Below are positions 25,890 to 33,701 of a DNA stretch of 39,982 bases, in pieces (the first letter of the stretch is position 1; every line of letters begins with the position of its first letter). The notes beneath the pieces were generated by a model, which saw nothing but the letters and a program-made list of their open reading frames with translations, was not told the origin of the DNA and ran no database searches. This DNA is from Actinomycetota bacterium (GTDB lineage Bacteria > Actinomycetota > Acidimicrobiia > Acidimicrobiales > AC-9). Location of the stretch: NCBI GenBank assembly GCA_005888295.1, contig VAWP01000045.1, forward strand, positions 3,342 to 43,323, written 5' to 3'. Made by a program: the position numbers and the translations under genes.

Positions 25890-26195
25890 TCACGCCTCGT
25901 GCTCCATCGTCGCCCACAGGCCGTGCTCGTGCAGCCGGAAGACGTCGAGCTCCGCCCGTTCCCGGGACCCGCTCGAGACGATGGCGCGTCCCTTCTGGTG
26001 CACGTCCAGCATCAGCTTGGTGGCCTTCGCCTTGCTGTAGCCGAACAGCTTCTGGAACACGAAGGTGACGTAGGACATGAGGTTGATCGGGTCGTTCCAG
26101 ACGATGACGATCCACGGCCGATCGGGCTCGACGGCGCGGCCCCCGACGGGCTCCTCGATCTCGGTCGGAAGCGTGTCCGGCACCGCTGTCGGCAT
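25890..26195 (-). CDS. clpS: ClpS adaptor for ClpAP/ClpCP protease
   Basis: ClpS hands N-degron substrates to the Clp ATPase. The 101-residue protein has a disordered N-terminal 28 residues, which in ClpS enters the ATPase pore, then the core with '[19 protein letters not shown]' carrying the Asn-Asp pair that binds the substrate N-terminus. '[18 protein letters not shown]' follows, with the family's conserved His, and a terminal beta strand. The ATG at 26195 follows a GGGG stretch; the N-terminal tail is of usual length. The partner DUF2017 gene follows directly. Confidence 0.92.
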   Translation of the reverse strand: MPTAVPDTLPTEIEEPVGGRAVEPDRPWIVIVWNDPINLMSYVTFVFQKLFGYSKAKATKLMLDVHQKGRAIVSSGSRERAELDVFRLHEHGLWATMEHEA

Positions 26196-26207
26196 ACCCC
26201 GATTCTG

Positions 26208-26222
26208 CCCCCTCCGAGGGGG
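26208..26222 (-). terminator. Short GC hairpin between ctaA and clpS
   Basis: CCCCCT and AGGGGG form a 6-bp stem with a 3-nt loop, in the 61-nt gap after the ctaA stop and before the clpS start on the same strand. No T run follows. It may partly separate the two transcription units. Confidence 0.3.
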
Positions 26223-26256
26223 GTGAGGGAATCCCCAGGTCGGGCCCGATTCGGGC

Positions 26257-27204
26257 TCAGGTGCCCGCCAGCACCTCCGGGGCGCGCTCGTCGGGGGCGA
26301 TCTCGGCGAGGCTCGCCGGCGCCGGGGCCGGGTGGACGAACAGCCCGAGGTTGTAGCGCAGGACGGCGATCCACAGGGCGGTGGCCCCGGCGAGGTGCAT
26401 GGCGACCAGGTAGGCCGGCACCCGGGTGAAGTACTGGGTGTACCCGATGGCGGCCTGGGCGGCGATCACCCCGAGCACGATGCGAGCCCGGCGTTGGACG
26501 TCCGCCGGGGCGCGAGCGTGGTGGAGGGCGAACAGCGTGGCGATGGTGAGACCGATCAGCACCATGACCACACTCGAGTGGAGCTCGGCGACGCCCTGGA
26601 AGTGGAACGGGAGCCGCTTGGCGTGGATGTCACCGCTGTGGGGGCCGCTGCCGGTGACGGCGGTTCCGAGGATCACGACGACGCCCACGGTGGCCAGGAC
26701 GAGCCACCCCAGCCTGACCAGGTCGCGACTGACGACCGGGCGGGCGCGGGTCACGGGTCGGCCGGCTCGGTGGTGGAGCACCACGGCGTCGGCCAGCACG
26801 GCGAACGACAGCACGAAGTGGCCCATGACCCAGGGGGGGTCGAGCTTGTACAGCACGGTGAGTCCGCCCAGCACCACCTGCGCGAGGACCCCGGCCACGA
26901 GACCGCTCGACAGCCAGACCAGGTCGCGCCGCCGCGGCCGCCGCACCAGGGCGCCGACCACCGCCGCCACCACGGCGGCGGTGACCGCCACGGTGATGAC
27001 CCGGTTGGTGAACTCGATCATCGGGTGGAGGCTCCAGGCCGCCACGATGCGGTGCCCGGTGCAGGTCGGCCAGTCTGGGCACCCCAGCCCCGACCCGGTC
27101 AGCCGCACGGCACCGCCCGTCACCACGATCGCCGAGAGGGCGATCACGGCGCCCAGGGTCACGCGGCGGTACGCATCCGGGGTGAGGCGGCGGGTACCCG
27201 ACAC
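26257..27204 (-). CDS. ctaA: Heme A synthase, COX15/CtaA family
   Basis: CtaA oxidises heme O to heme A for the aa3 cytochrome c oxidase, in the membrane. The 315-residue protein has '[19 protein letters not shown]' near residue 30-50, a signature of the family, whose cysteine pair forms a redox disulfide. Conserved heme-ligand histidines appear in 'LHPMIEF', 'MGHFVLSF', 'ELHSSVVM' and 'AMHLAGAT', and about eight hydrophobic helices are evident. The GTG at 27204 gives the usual N-terminus; the open frame further upstream is an unconserved Arg-rich stretch. The gene is divergent from ctaB, which makes heme O, so the shared promoter region serves successive steps. Confidence 0.9.
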   Translation of the reverse strand: MSGTRRLTPDAYRRVTLGAVIALSAIVVTGGAVRLTGSGLGCPDWPTCTGHRIVAAWSLHPMIEFTNRVITVAVTAAVVAAVVGALVRRPRRRDLVWLSSGLVAGVLAQVVLGGLTVLYKLDPPWVMGHFVLSFAVLADAVVLHHRAGRPVTRARPVVSRDLVRLGWLVLATVGVVVILGTAVTGSGPHSGDIHAKRLPFHFQGVAELHSSVVMVLIGLTIATLFALHHARAPADVQRRARIVLGVIAAQAAIGYTQYFTRVPAYLVAMHLAGATALWIAVLRYNLGLFVHPAPAPASLAEIAPDERAPEVLAGT

Positions 27205-27212
27205 TGGGCGCG

Positions 27213-27218
27213 ATGCTA
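27213..27218 (-). promoter_or_regulatory. Candidate leaderless -10 element for ctaA
   Basis: Read on the minus strand, TAGCAT ends 8 nt before the ctaA GTG at 27204, and there is no Shine-Dalgarno. Confidence 0.35.
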
Positions 27219-27240
27219 CGGCCCGGCCTCCCGACCGACA

Positions 27241-27297
27241 CATCGGAGCGGGGGTGGGCGGCCCGCTGACGGCCGCGGGGCCACTTTTGAGCAGATG
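27241..27297. repeat. Degenerate second copy of the 25306-25373 hairpin repeat
   Basis: CCACTTTTGAGCAGATG (27281-27297) matches the right arm at 25352-25368 in 15 of 17 positions. GTGGGCGG (27254-27261) and a GCCGCGG core lie at the same spacing as in the first copy, within one nucleotide. The left arm is decayed (11 of 17 against copy one), so the hairpin is mostly lost. It lies in the ctaA-ctaB divergent promoter region. Confidence 0.6.
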
Positions 27298-27309
27298 ACA
27301 GGGCCGTCG

Positions 27310-27315
27310 TATTGT
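27310..27315 (+). promoter_or_regulatory. Candidate -10 element for ctaB
   Basis: TATTGT ends 9 nt before the ATG at 27325 and no Shine-Dalgarno is present, so the transcript would be leaderless or nearly so. The repeat copy at 27241-27297 ends 12 nt upstream, over the -35 region. Confidence 0.35.
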
Positions 27316-27324
27316 CGGACCTCG

Positions 27325-28178
27325 ATGGCGACCCTCGCCCCTCCTGCTCCTCTCGCCCGTCTGCGGGGCTATGCACGACGGTGCCCACCATGGTCGTGGC
27401 GGCACGAGGTCTGCCGTCGGGCTGGCTCGTGCTGACCACCCTCGTCGGTGGCTCCCTCGCCGCCGGCGGCGCCAACGCCGCCAACATGTACGTCGATCGC
27501 GACATCGACCGGGTGATGCATCGCACCCGCGACCGGCCGCTGGTGACCGGCATCGTGACGCCGAGGGCTGCGCTGATCTTCGCCGCCGCACTCGAGGTGG
27601 TGGCCTTCGCCGAGCTGTGGAGGTTCGTCAACCTGCTGAGCGCGGTGCTCGCCGTGAGCGCCACGCTCTTCTACGTCTTCGTGTACAGCCTCTGGCTGAA
27701 GAGGACCTCGAGCCAGAACATCGTCATCGGTGGGGCCGCCGGAGCCGTGCCCACGCTGGTCGGGTGGTCGGCGGTGACCGGTCATCTGGCCCTGGCGCCG
27801 TTCGTGCTCTTCGCCGTGATCTTCGTCTGGACACCACCGCACTTCTGGGCCCTCGCCGTGCGCTACCGCGACGACTACGCCGCCGCCCACGTTCCGATGC
27901 TCCCGGTCGTCGCCTCCTTCACCGGCACGGCCCGACGGATCCTCGCCTACACCGTCGCCCTCTGGGTGGTGTCCGTCGCATTCGCGCCGATCGGCGGGAT
28001 GGGGGCGATCTATCTCGGCGCCGCCATCGTGCTCGGCGGTGTGTTCGTGGCCTACGCCGTGCATCTGCTCCGCGAGAGCACGGCGTCGGCCGCCATGCGC
28101 CTGTTCGGCTATTCGATCTCCTATGTGACGCTGCTCTTCTCCGCCATGGCCGTGGACGAGCTGGTGCGCCACCACTGA
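27325..28178 (+). pseudogene. ctaB: Protoheme IX farnesyltransferase with internal deletion and frameshift
   Basis: CtaB adds a farnesyl group to heme b to make heme O. Most of the protein is intact in one frame: 'GGANAANMYVDRDIDRVMHRT' with the aspartate-rich prenyl-diphosphate site, 'SQNIVIGGAAGAVPTLVGW', 'FVWTPPHFWALAVRYRDDY' and several hydrophobic helices, ending 'VDELVRHH'. The expected N-terminus, 'MATLAPPAPLARLRGYA', is encoded from the ATG at 27325 in a different frame. The two meet at about 27372, where homologues have roughly 13 codons for the first-helix motif 'ALTKPRIIELLL'; only 2 nt remain, so about 37 nt are missing. A longer open frame from 27312 reaches the conserved part without a stop but begins with unrelated sequence. 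The thioredoxin gene starts 3 nt later. Confidence 0.82.
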
Positions 28179-28181
28179 GCG

Positions 28182-28772
28182 GTGGGCGCGGTCGAGGCGG
28201 CCCAGCCCCCGGCCGGGTCCGGGCGGGCGCCCAAGAGGGGCCCCGGGTGGTTGCGATCCTGGCGCTGGCGGGCGCTGGCCTTCGGGCTGATCGTGCTCGT
28301 GGCCGTGATCGGGGCGATCATCCTCACCACCGGGCGGCCGGTCGAGGGCAACGCCGCTCCGGCGTTCTCGGTCGCCCGCCTCGGACAGTCGGGCTCGACG
28401 GTGAGCCTGGGCGACTTTCGGGGCCGGCCGGTGGTGATGAACTTCTTCGCCTCGTGGTGCCCGCCGTGCCGGGACGAGCTGCCGATCCTCTCCGCCGCCC
28501 AGCGCCGCCTGGGCGGGAGCGTGGTCTTCCTCGGCATCGACGTCGCCGACTCGACCCCGGCGGCCCTCGATCTGGTCAGGGCCAGCGGCGTGACGTATCC
28601 GCTGGGCGTGGACCCCGACTACAAGGTCGCCGACAGCCTGTACCACCTGCGAGGGCTGCCGTCGACGGTCTTCATCGACGCCAAGGGGAACGTCGCCGCC
28701 ACGGTCCTCGGCCAGCTCAGCCCCCGCGTCCTCGACGACCGGCTGGCGGGGCTCACCGGCCACCCCGCCTGA
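28182..28772 (+). CDS. Membrane-anchored TlpA/ResA-like thioredoxin
   Basis: Proteins of this type face the outside and reduce disulfides, often for cytochrome c or oxidase assembly. The 196-residue protein has a basic N-terminus (about 1-30), one transmembrane helix (about 31-49) and an external thioredoxin fold. The redox motif 'WCPPC' is at residues 92-96 in 'NFFASWCPPCRDELP', and the cis-proline loop reads 'GLPSTVFID'. The GTG at 28182 lies 3 nt after the ctaB stop, so they are probably cotranscribed, which fits a role in oxidase maturation. The position suggests ResA- or CcmG-like function, but the exact client is not shown by sequence. Confidence 0.87.
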   Translation: MGAVEAAQPPAGSGRAPKRGPGWLRSWRWRALAFGLIVLVAVIGAIILTTGRPVEGNAAPAFSVARLGQSGSTVSLGDFRGRPVVMNFFASWCPPCRDELPILSAAQRRLGGSVVFLGIDVADSTPAALDLVRASGVTYPLGVDPDYKVADSLYHLRGLPSTVFIDAKGNVAATVLGQLSPRVLDDRLAGLTGHPA

Positions 28773-28801
28773 GCGCTGGCGCGCTGGCGGCAGTTCCCTT
28801 G

Positions 28802-28822
28802 GGCCGGCCTCCCGGGCCGGCC
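28802..28822. terminator. GC hairpin between convergent genes
   Basis: GGCCGGCC (28802-28809) pairs with the identical palindromic octamer at 28815-28822 around TCCCG. It sits between the converging thioredoxin and ABC permease genes and could act in both directions, though without T runs. The 19-nt core GGGCCGGCCTCCCGGGCCG is also found at 35801-35819 in the tandem repeat. Confidence 0.45.
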
Positions 28823-28840
28823 TGAGCGCCGGCGCGCCCG

Positions 28841-29563
28841 CTATTCCCAGCGGAACGTGAGCGCGGCGGCGACCGGGGCGGCCACGGCCCAGACGAGCAG
28901 GACGAGCCACGACTCGAGTGGGATGCCCCCACCGACCCCCAGGGCGTGGAAGAGCGAGTCCGAGAGGGCGGCCGCGGGCAGCAGGCGGGCGGCGTCCGCC
29001 AGCCCACCCGGAAGCTTCGACAGCGGCACGATCATCCCGCCCAGCAGGAGCAGGACGAGGTAGACGCCGTTGGCGGCGGCGAGGGTCACCTCGGCCCGGA
29101 GGGTGCCCGCCATGAGCAGACCGAGGCCGGCGAAGGCCACGGTGGCGGCGAAGAAGGCGACCATGCCGGGCACGACGTCGCCGTGCGGGTCCCAGCCGAG
29201 GCCGAGGGCCACGGGGACGAGGACCACGACCTGGACCACCTCGACCAGTGCGATCGCCGTGATCTTGGCCGCGAGCAGCGAGGGGCGGCCGAGCGGCGTC
29301 GTGCCGAGACGCTTGAGCACCCCGTGGCTGCGTTCGAAGCCGGTGGCGATGCCGAGGCTCACCATGGCCGTCGACATCACGGCCAGGGCGAGGATGCCAG
29401 GGGCGAGGAAGTCGATGGGCTCCTTCGTCGTGGTCGGCAGCACGTGCACCAGCGAGAAGAAGACGAGGAGAAGGACCGGGATGCCGAGGGTGAGCAGCAC
29501 GGCGTCGCCGCGCCGCAGCGTCATCGTCACCTCGGCGCGCGTCTGGGCGACGTACCCCCTCAC
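28841..29563 (-). CDS. ABC-2 type transporter permease
   Basis: This is the membrane half of a two-gene ABC exporter. The 240-residue protein has about six hydrophobic segments, beginning 'LLTLGIPVLLLVFFSLVHVL' and including 'LAPGILALAVMSTAMVSLGI' and 'GVYLVLLLLGGMIVPLSKLP', the last being the conserved ABC-2 signature loop. The GTG at 29563 overlaps the stop of the ATPase gene (GTGA). ABC-2 systems export drugs, polysaccharides or lipids and the substrate cannot be told here. An ABC exporter of unknown substrate lies near ctaA and ctaB in mycobacteria too, so the link to heme or oxidase genes may be old. Confidence 0.85.
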   Translation of the reverse strand: MRGYVAQTRAEVTMTLRRGDAVLLTLGIPVLLLVFFSLVHVLPTTTKEPIDFLAPGILALAVMSTAMVSLGIATGFERSHGVLKRLGTTPLGRPSLLAAKITAIALVEVVQVVVLVPVALGLGWDPHGDVVPGMVAFFAATVAFAGLGLLMAGTLRAEVTLAAANGVYLVLLLLGGMIVPLSKLPGGLADAARLLPAAALSDSLFHALGVGGGIPLESWLVLLVWAVAAPVAAALTFRWE

Positions 29564-30483
29564 CGATCCCGCCGTTCCGGGGAGGCGGCCGTGAGCCGCA
29601 GGAAGACGTCCTCGAGGCGTTGCCGGCCGGCCCGCAGGTCGGCCAGGGGCAGGTCGCGGGCGGCCAGCCAGGCGGTGAGGGCGGCCACGGCCGCCGGCGT
29701 CGCTTCCGTGGCGACGCGGTACTCGCCGGGTTGGTCCTCGGTGACGGGGGCGCCGAGCGAGGCGCCGAGGTCGGCGACCGCCAACCCGGGCGGAGCGCCG
29801 AAACGGATCTCTCGTCCCGCTCCCGCCGTCATCAGCTCCGCCGGGCTGCCCATGGCGACGACGGCACCGCTGTCGATGATCACGACGCGGTCGGCCAACC
29901 GCTCGGCTTCCTCCATCTCGTGGGTCGTGAGGAGCACGGCGACGCCCCGGTCCCGGAGCTCTCTGACGGCTTGGCGGATGGCCAGGCGGCCGGCGGGGTC
30001 CACGCCGGCCGTCGGCTCGTCGAGGAACGCCGCCCTGGGCCGGCCCACGAGAGCCAGGGCGAGCGACAGCCGCTGCTGCTCGCCTCCCGACAGGCGTCGC
30101 CACGGTGTCTGTCCCACGTCGCGGAGCGCCATCCGCTCCACGAGGGTGTCGGGGTCCTCCGCATCCTCGTAGTAGGCGGCGAACAGCCGGAGCGCTTCGC
30201 GCGCGTTCATCGCCGGGTAGACGCCGCCACGCTGCAGCATGACCCCGATGCTCGGAGCCAGCGCCCGCCGGTCGGCAATGGGATCGAGGCCGAGCACCCG
30301 CGCCCGGCCCGCCGTGGGCCGCCGGTACCCCTCGAGGGTCTCCACCGTCGTGGTCTTGCCGGCGCCGTTGGGCCCGAGGAGGGCGAGCACCTCGCCTGCC
30401 TCGGAGCTGAAGGTCAGACCGTCGACGGCGGTGAGCGGGCCGTAGCGCACGACGAGATCCGTGACCTCGATGGCGGATGGCAT
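29560..30483 (-). CDS. ABC-2 exporter ATP-binding protein
   Basis: The 307-residue ATPase powers the adjacent permease. Its nucleotide-binding domain is complete: Walker A 'GPNGAGKTTT' (about 38-47), signature 'LSGGEQQRLSLALAL', Walker B 'AAFLDEPTAGVDP' and the switch His in 'TTHEMEEAE'. The Q-loop reads 'VMLQRGGVYP'. A C-terminal extension of about 90 residues follows ('EYRVATEATPAAVAALTAWL'), typical of drug/antibiotic-type exporters such as DrrA. The gene starts about 30 nt from serS, divergently. Confidence 0.9.
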   Translation of the reverse strand: MPSAIEVTDLVVRYGPLTAVDGLTFSSEAGEVLALLGPNGAGKTTTVETLEGYRRPTAGRARVLGLDPIADRRALAPSIGVMLQRGGVYPAMNAREALRLFAAYYEDAEDPDTLVERMALRDVGQTPWRRLSGGEQQRLSLALALVGRPRAAFLDEPTAGVDPAGRLAIRQAVRELRDRGVAVLLTTHEMEEAERLADRVVIIDSGAVVAMGSPAELMTAGAGREIRFGAPPGLAVADLGASLGAPVTEDQPGEYRVATEATPAAVAALTAWLAARDLPLADLRAGRQRLEDVFLRLTAASPERRDR

Positions 30484-30512
30484 TTGGCCAGCACGCTACC
30501 GTTCCACCCACG

Positions 30513-31829
30513 ATGATCGACATTCAGCTGGTCAGACGCGACCCCGAGCGGGTGCGTGCCGCGCTGGCCCGGCGGGGCGACGACTTCGACCTGGATCGCC
30601 TCATCGCCAGCGACGCCAGATGGCGGGCGCAGACCGGCCGCCGGGACGAGGTGCGGGGCAGGATCAAGTCGCTGTCGAGGGATGTCGGCGAGGCCCGGCG
30701 GGCCGAGGACGCCGGACGGACAGAGGAGCTGGCGGGGCAGAGCCGGTCCCTCGGCCAGGAGGAGAAGTCCCTCGACGCCGAGGTGGCGGCCCTGGAGGCC
30801 GAGCGGCGCGAGCTGCTGCTCCTGATCCCGAACCTCCCCGATCCCGAGGTGCCTGACGGCAGGTCCCCGGCCGACAACGGCGTCCGGCGCTGGTGGTCGC
30901 CCGGTCCCGGTAGCGAGGGTCGCTCGGAGCCGCCTGATCCGTCCGAGTACGGGCCCCATCAGCGGGTGCCGCACTGGGAGATCGGGGCCCAGCTGGGAGT
31001 GCTCGACATGGAGCGCGGATCCAAGCTGTCGGGGTCGATGTTCCCGGTGTACCGGGGCTTGGGAGCCAAGCTCCTGCGGGCTATGAACGCGATGGCCCTG
31101 GATCGCCACGCCGACGCCTTCGAGGAGATCCGGCCGCCGACCCTCGTCCGCACCGACACCATGGTGTCGACGGGCCACCTGCCCAAGTTCGCCGACGACG
31201 CCTACCACATCGAGCGCGACGATCTGTGGGCCATACCGACGTCCGAGGTTCCCCTGGCGTCGCTTCGGCGGGGGGAGATCCTCGCCGAAGGCGACCTGCC
31301 GGTGCGGCTGACGGCGGGGACGTCGTGCTTTCGCCGGGAGGCGGGGTCGGCGGGGCGGGAGACCCGCGGCGTGCTGAGGGTCCACGAGTTCGACAAGGTC
31401 GAGCTGTTCGCCTACACGACGCCCCGGCAGGCGCAGGAGATGTTCGGCGAGATCGTCGGCCGGGCCGAGGGTCTGCTGCGCGAGCTCGGCCTCGCCTATC
31501 GGGTGGTGGACCTGTGCGCGGGCGACCTCGGCCAGGCGTCGGCGCGGACCTATGACCTCGAGGTGTACGCCCCGGGGTCGGATCAGTGGCTCGAGGTGTC
31601 GTCGGTGTCGTGGTGCGGCGACTACCAGGCCCGGCGGGCCAGCATCCGCTACCGGCCCGCGGACGGATCGGGCCCCGCGTACGTCCACACCCTCAACGGG
31701 TCGGCCCTTGCGCCCGGACGTCCGTGGGCGGCGCTGGTGGAGACGGGTCGCCAGGAGGACGGATCGGTTCGCCTACCCGAGTGCTTGCGTCCCTACCTGG
31801 GAGGCGCCGCCGAGATCCCCGCCCCCTAG
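30513..31829 (+). CDS. serS: Seryl-tRNA synthetase
   Basis: SerRS charges tRNA-Ser. The 438-residue protein has the N-terminal coiled-coil arm (about residues 25-105, rich in R/E/A/L) that grips the long variable arm of tRNA-Ser. The class II catalytic domain follows: motif 2 'TSCFRREAGSAGRETRGVLR' and motif 3 'GRPWAALVETGRQEDGSV'. The serine-binding 'TSEVPL' replaces the more usual 'TAEVPL'. The ATG at 30513 gives the standard N-terminus 'MIDIQLVRRDPERV'. The stop overlaps the end of the converging fur-family gene by 4 nt. Confidence 0.95.
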   Translation: MIDIQLVRRDPERVRAALARRGDDFDLDRLIASDARWRAQTGRRDEVRGRIKSLSRDVGEARRAEDAGRTEELAGQSRSLGQEEKSLDAEVAALEAERRELLLLIPNLPDPEVPDGRSPADNGVRRWWSPGPGSEGRSEPPDPSEYGPHQRVPHWEIGAQLGVLDMERGSKLSGSMFPVYRGLGAKLLRAMNAMALDRHADAFEEIRPPTLVRTDTMVSTGHLPKFADDAYHIERDDLWAIPTSEVPLASLRRGEILAEGDLPVRLTAGTSCFRREAGSAGRETRGVLRVHEFDKVELFAYTTPRQAQEMFGEIVGRAEGLLRELGLAYRVVDLCAGDLGQASARTYDLEVYAPGSDQWLEVSSVSWCGDYQARRASIRYRPADGSGPAYVHTLNGSALAPGRPWAALVETGRQEDGSVRLPECLRPYLGGAAEIPAP

Positions 31830-32254
31830 TCGCGAGCGCAGGCCCGGCAGCGCCCGAGCACGGCGAAGTGGTTGGGGCGGATGGTGAACCCGTAGCGGCG
31901 GTGGAGGTTGTCGCCCAGCTCGGCGAAGGTGGCGTCGGGAACCTCGACCACCGCACCGCAGACCTCGCACACCAGGTGCTGATGGGGCTCGTCGGCCAGG
32001 TGGTACACGGCCCGCCCGTGTCCGAGGTGCACGTGGTCGACGACCCCGATGCGCTCGAGGGCGTCGAGGCTCCGGTAGATGGTGGACAGGTGGACGTCCG
32101 GCTGGGCCTTCTGCACCAGCGCGGCCAGGTCGTCGGCGGTGACGTGCCCCTTCGCCTGCACCAGCGCGGTGACCAGCGCTCGTCTCGCCGTGGTGACCCG
32201 CTCGCCCTGCTCGCGGATCAGGGCGATGAGCCGGTCGCGTCTGGCCGCGTCCAT
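31826..32254 (-). CDS. Fur-family metal-responsive regulator
   Basis: The 142-residue protein is a Fur-family repressor. The N-terminal winged helix spans about residues 1-80, with 'VHLSTIYRSLDALERIGVV' as the recognition region. The metal-binding C-terminal half has 'PHQHLVCEVCG' (His91, His93, Cys96, Cys99) and 'CRAC' (136-139), the four-Cys structural zinc site. Whether it senses iron, zinc or peroxide cannot be told; the short form and the zinc site fit Zur or Fur. The gene starts 24 nt after phoU on the same strand, so it may belong to the phosphate operon, which is unusual. Confidence 0.85.
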   Translation of the reverse strand: MDAARRDRLIALIREQGERVTTARRALVTALVQAKGHVTADDLAALVQKAQPDVHLSTIYRSLDALERIGVVDHVHLGHGRAVYHLADEPHQHLVCEVCGAVVEVPDATFAELGDNLHRRYGFTIRPNHFAVLGRCRACARD

Positions 32255-32278
32255 CGACGGCCGCGTCGCCGGCGTCGC

Positions 32279-32965
32279 CTACTCCGTGGATGCCGACGCG
32301 TAGTCGTCGGACGTCGGCATCTGCCCCGTGACCATGAAGGTGACCCGTTCCCCGATCGTGACCGCGTGGTCGGCGGTGCGTTCGAAGAAGCGCCCGACGA
32401 GCGCCATCTGCACCGCCTGCTGCAGTGCAGGTTCCTCGGTCTTGCTCGTGCTCAGGATGGCGCGGAACAGGTCCTTCTGCAGGTCGTCCATGATGCCGTT
32501 CATGTCCCCGAGGGCCGCGGCCCGAGTGGCGTCGAGGTCGGCGAACGCGTCCATGGCCACCCGGAGCTGCACCGTCGCCTGCTCCCTCATGCGGTCGATG
32601 ATGCCTCTCACCTTGGGCTCGAGCTCGTGAGGGTAGAGGCGGCGCGAGGCCCTGGTCGTGTTCACCATGAGGTGGCCGGACAGCTCGAGCTCGTTGATCA
32701 CCCGCAGGATGCTGACCAGGGTGCGCAGGTCGACAGCCAGCGGCTGCTGCTGGGCGAGGAGGTAGAAGACGTGCTCCTCGATCTTGTGCCGGAGGGCGTC
32801 GATGTCGCGACCCACCCGTAGCACCTGCTCGCCGGCCGTGAGGTCCCGCTCGAGCAGGGCGGCGGTGGCTCCCTGGATCGACTCCAGGACCATCGCGCCC
32901 AGCCGGGTGACGTCGTTGCGGACGTCGTTCAGCTCCTCGTGGAATGCTTTGCGGGTCTCGGTCAT
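32279..32965 (-). CDS. phoU: PhoU phosphate-signalling protein
   Basis: PhoU connects the Pst transporter to the sensor kinase and holds the Pho response off when phosphate is plentiful. The 228-residue protein has the two three-helix bundles of the family; the metal-binding repeats read 'VNTTRASRRLYPHE'-type and 'RFFERTADHAVTIGERV' (an E-R-x-x-D-H motif). The ATG at 32965 is chosen over two GTG codons just upstream because GGAGG at 32977-32981 is about 11 nt before it and only 0-3 nt from the GTGs. It follows regX3 by 22 nt. Confidence 0.93.
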   Translation of the reverse strand: MTETRKAFHEELNDVRNDVTRLGAMVLESIQGATAALLERDLTAGEQVLRVGRDIDALRHKIEEHVFYLLAQQQPLAVDLRTLVSILRVINELELSGHLMVNTTRASRRLYPHELEPKVRGIIDRMREQATVQLRVAMDAFADLDATRAAALGDMNGIMDDLQKDLFRAILSTSKTEEPALQQAVQMALVGRFFERTADHAVTIGERVTFMVTGQMPTSDDYASASTE

Positions 32966-32987
32966 GGTGACCACCACCTCCGGTGTG

Positions 32988-33701
32988 TCAGTTCCGCCGC
33001 CCCGCTTCGAAGCGGTACCCGAGGCCGCGGATCGTGGTGATGAGCGTCGGGTTGGAGGGGTCCTCCTCGATCTTGGCCCGGAGCCGCTTGATGTGGACGT
33101 CGAGGGTCTTGGTGTCCCCGACGTAGTGCGGCCCCCAGATCCGGTCGATCAGCGTGTCCCGGGTGAGCACCCGACCCGCGTTGGCCAGGAGCAGCTCGAG
33201 CAGCTCGAACTCCTTGAGCGGCAGGGTGACGTCGCTCGAGCGCACCATGACCTCGTGACGGCCCGGGTCGAGCCTGACCTCGCCGACCTGGAGGACCTCG
33301 ATGGCCGCCGAGGCTTCGTCCTCGTCGCGCGGCGCACGGCGCAGGGCGGCTCGCATGCGGGCGACCAGCTCCCGCAGTCGGTAGGGCTTGGAGACGTAGT
33401 CGTCCGCGCCCACCTCGAGGCCGACGACGGTGTCCAGCTCGGTGCCCTTGGCCGTGACCATGATGATGGGCACCGACGACCGGGCCCTGATGTCGCGGCA
33501 CACGTCGATGCCCGACAGCTTGGGCAGCATCACGTCGAGCAGCACGAGGTCGGGTTGCACGGCGTCGAACAGGGTCAGCGCCTCGACACCGTCGTGAGCG
33601 ACCGTCGTGAGGAAGCCTTCGCGCCGGAGGCCCAGCACGAGGGCGTCGACGAAGGAGTCCTCGTCCTCGGCGATGAGCACGTTGGCCTGCGACTCGCTCA
33701 C
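32988..33701 (-). CDS. regX3: Phosphate response regulator, RegX3/PhoB type
   Basis: RegX3 activates phosphate-scavenging genes when phosphate is low. The 237-residue protein has an OmpR-type architecture: a receiver domain with phospho-acceptor Asp56 ('LVLLDVMLPKLSG') and Lys105 ('YVSKPYRLREL'), and a C-terminal winged helix with 'LPLKEFELLELLLANAGRVL' and 'VHIKRLRAKIEED'. The GTG at 33701 overlaps the end of the kinase gene (GTGA). The order kinase, regulator, phoU in one operon supports the phosphate role over other OmpR-family systems. Confidence 0.92.
   Translation of the reverse strand: MSESQANVLIAEDEDSFVDALVLGLRREGFLTTVAHDGVEALTLFDAVQPDLVLLDVMLPKLSGIDVCRDIRARSSVPIIMVTAKGTELDTVVGLEVGADDYVSKPYRLRELVARMRAALRRAPRDEDEASAAIEVLQVGEVRLDPGRHEVMVRSSDVTLPLKEFELLELLLANAGRVLTRDTLIDRIWGPHYVGDTKTLDVHIKRLRAKIEEDPSNPTLITTIRGLGYRFEAGRRN

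Noticed and set aside
27312-27371. Start of ctaB at the in-frame codon at 27312
   Set aside because: The first 20 residues in this frame are Ser/Pro/Arg-rich and unlike any CtaB, whereas the expected N-terminus is encoded from 27325 in another frame.
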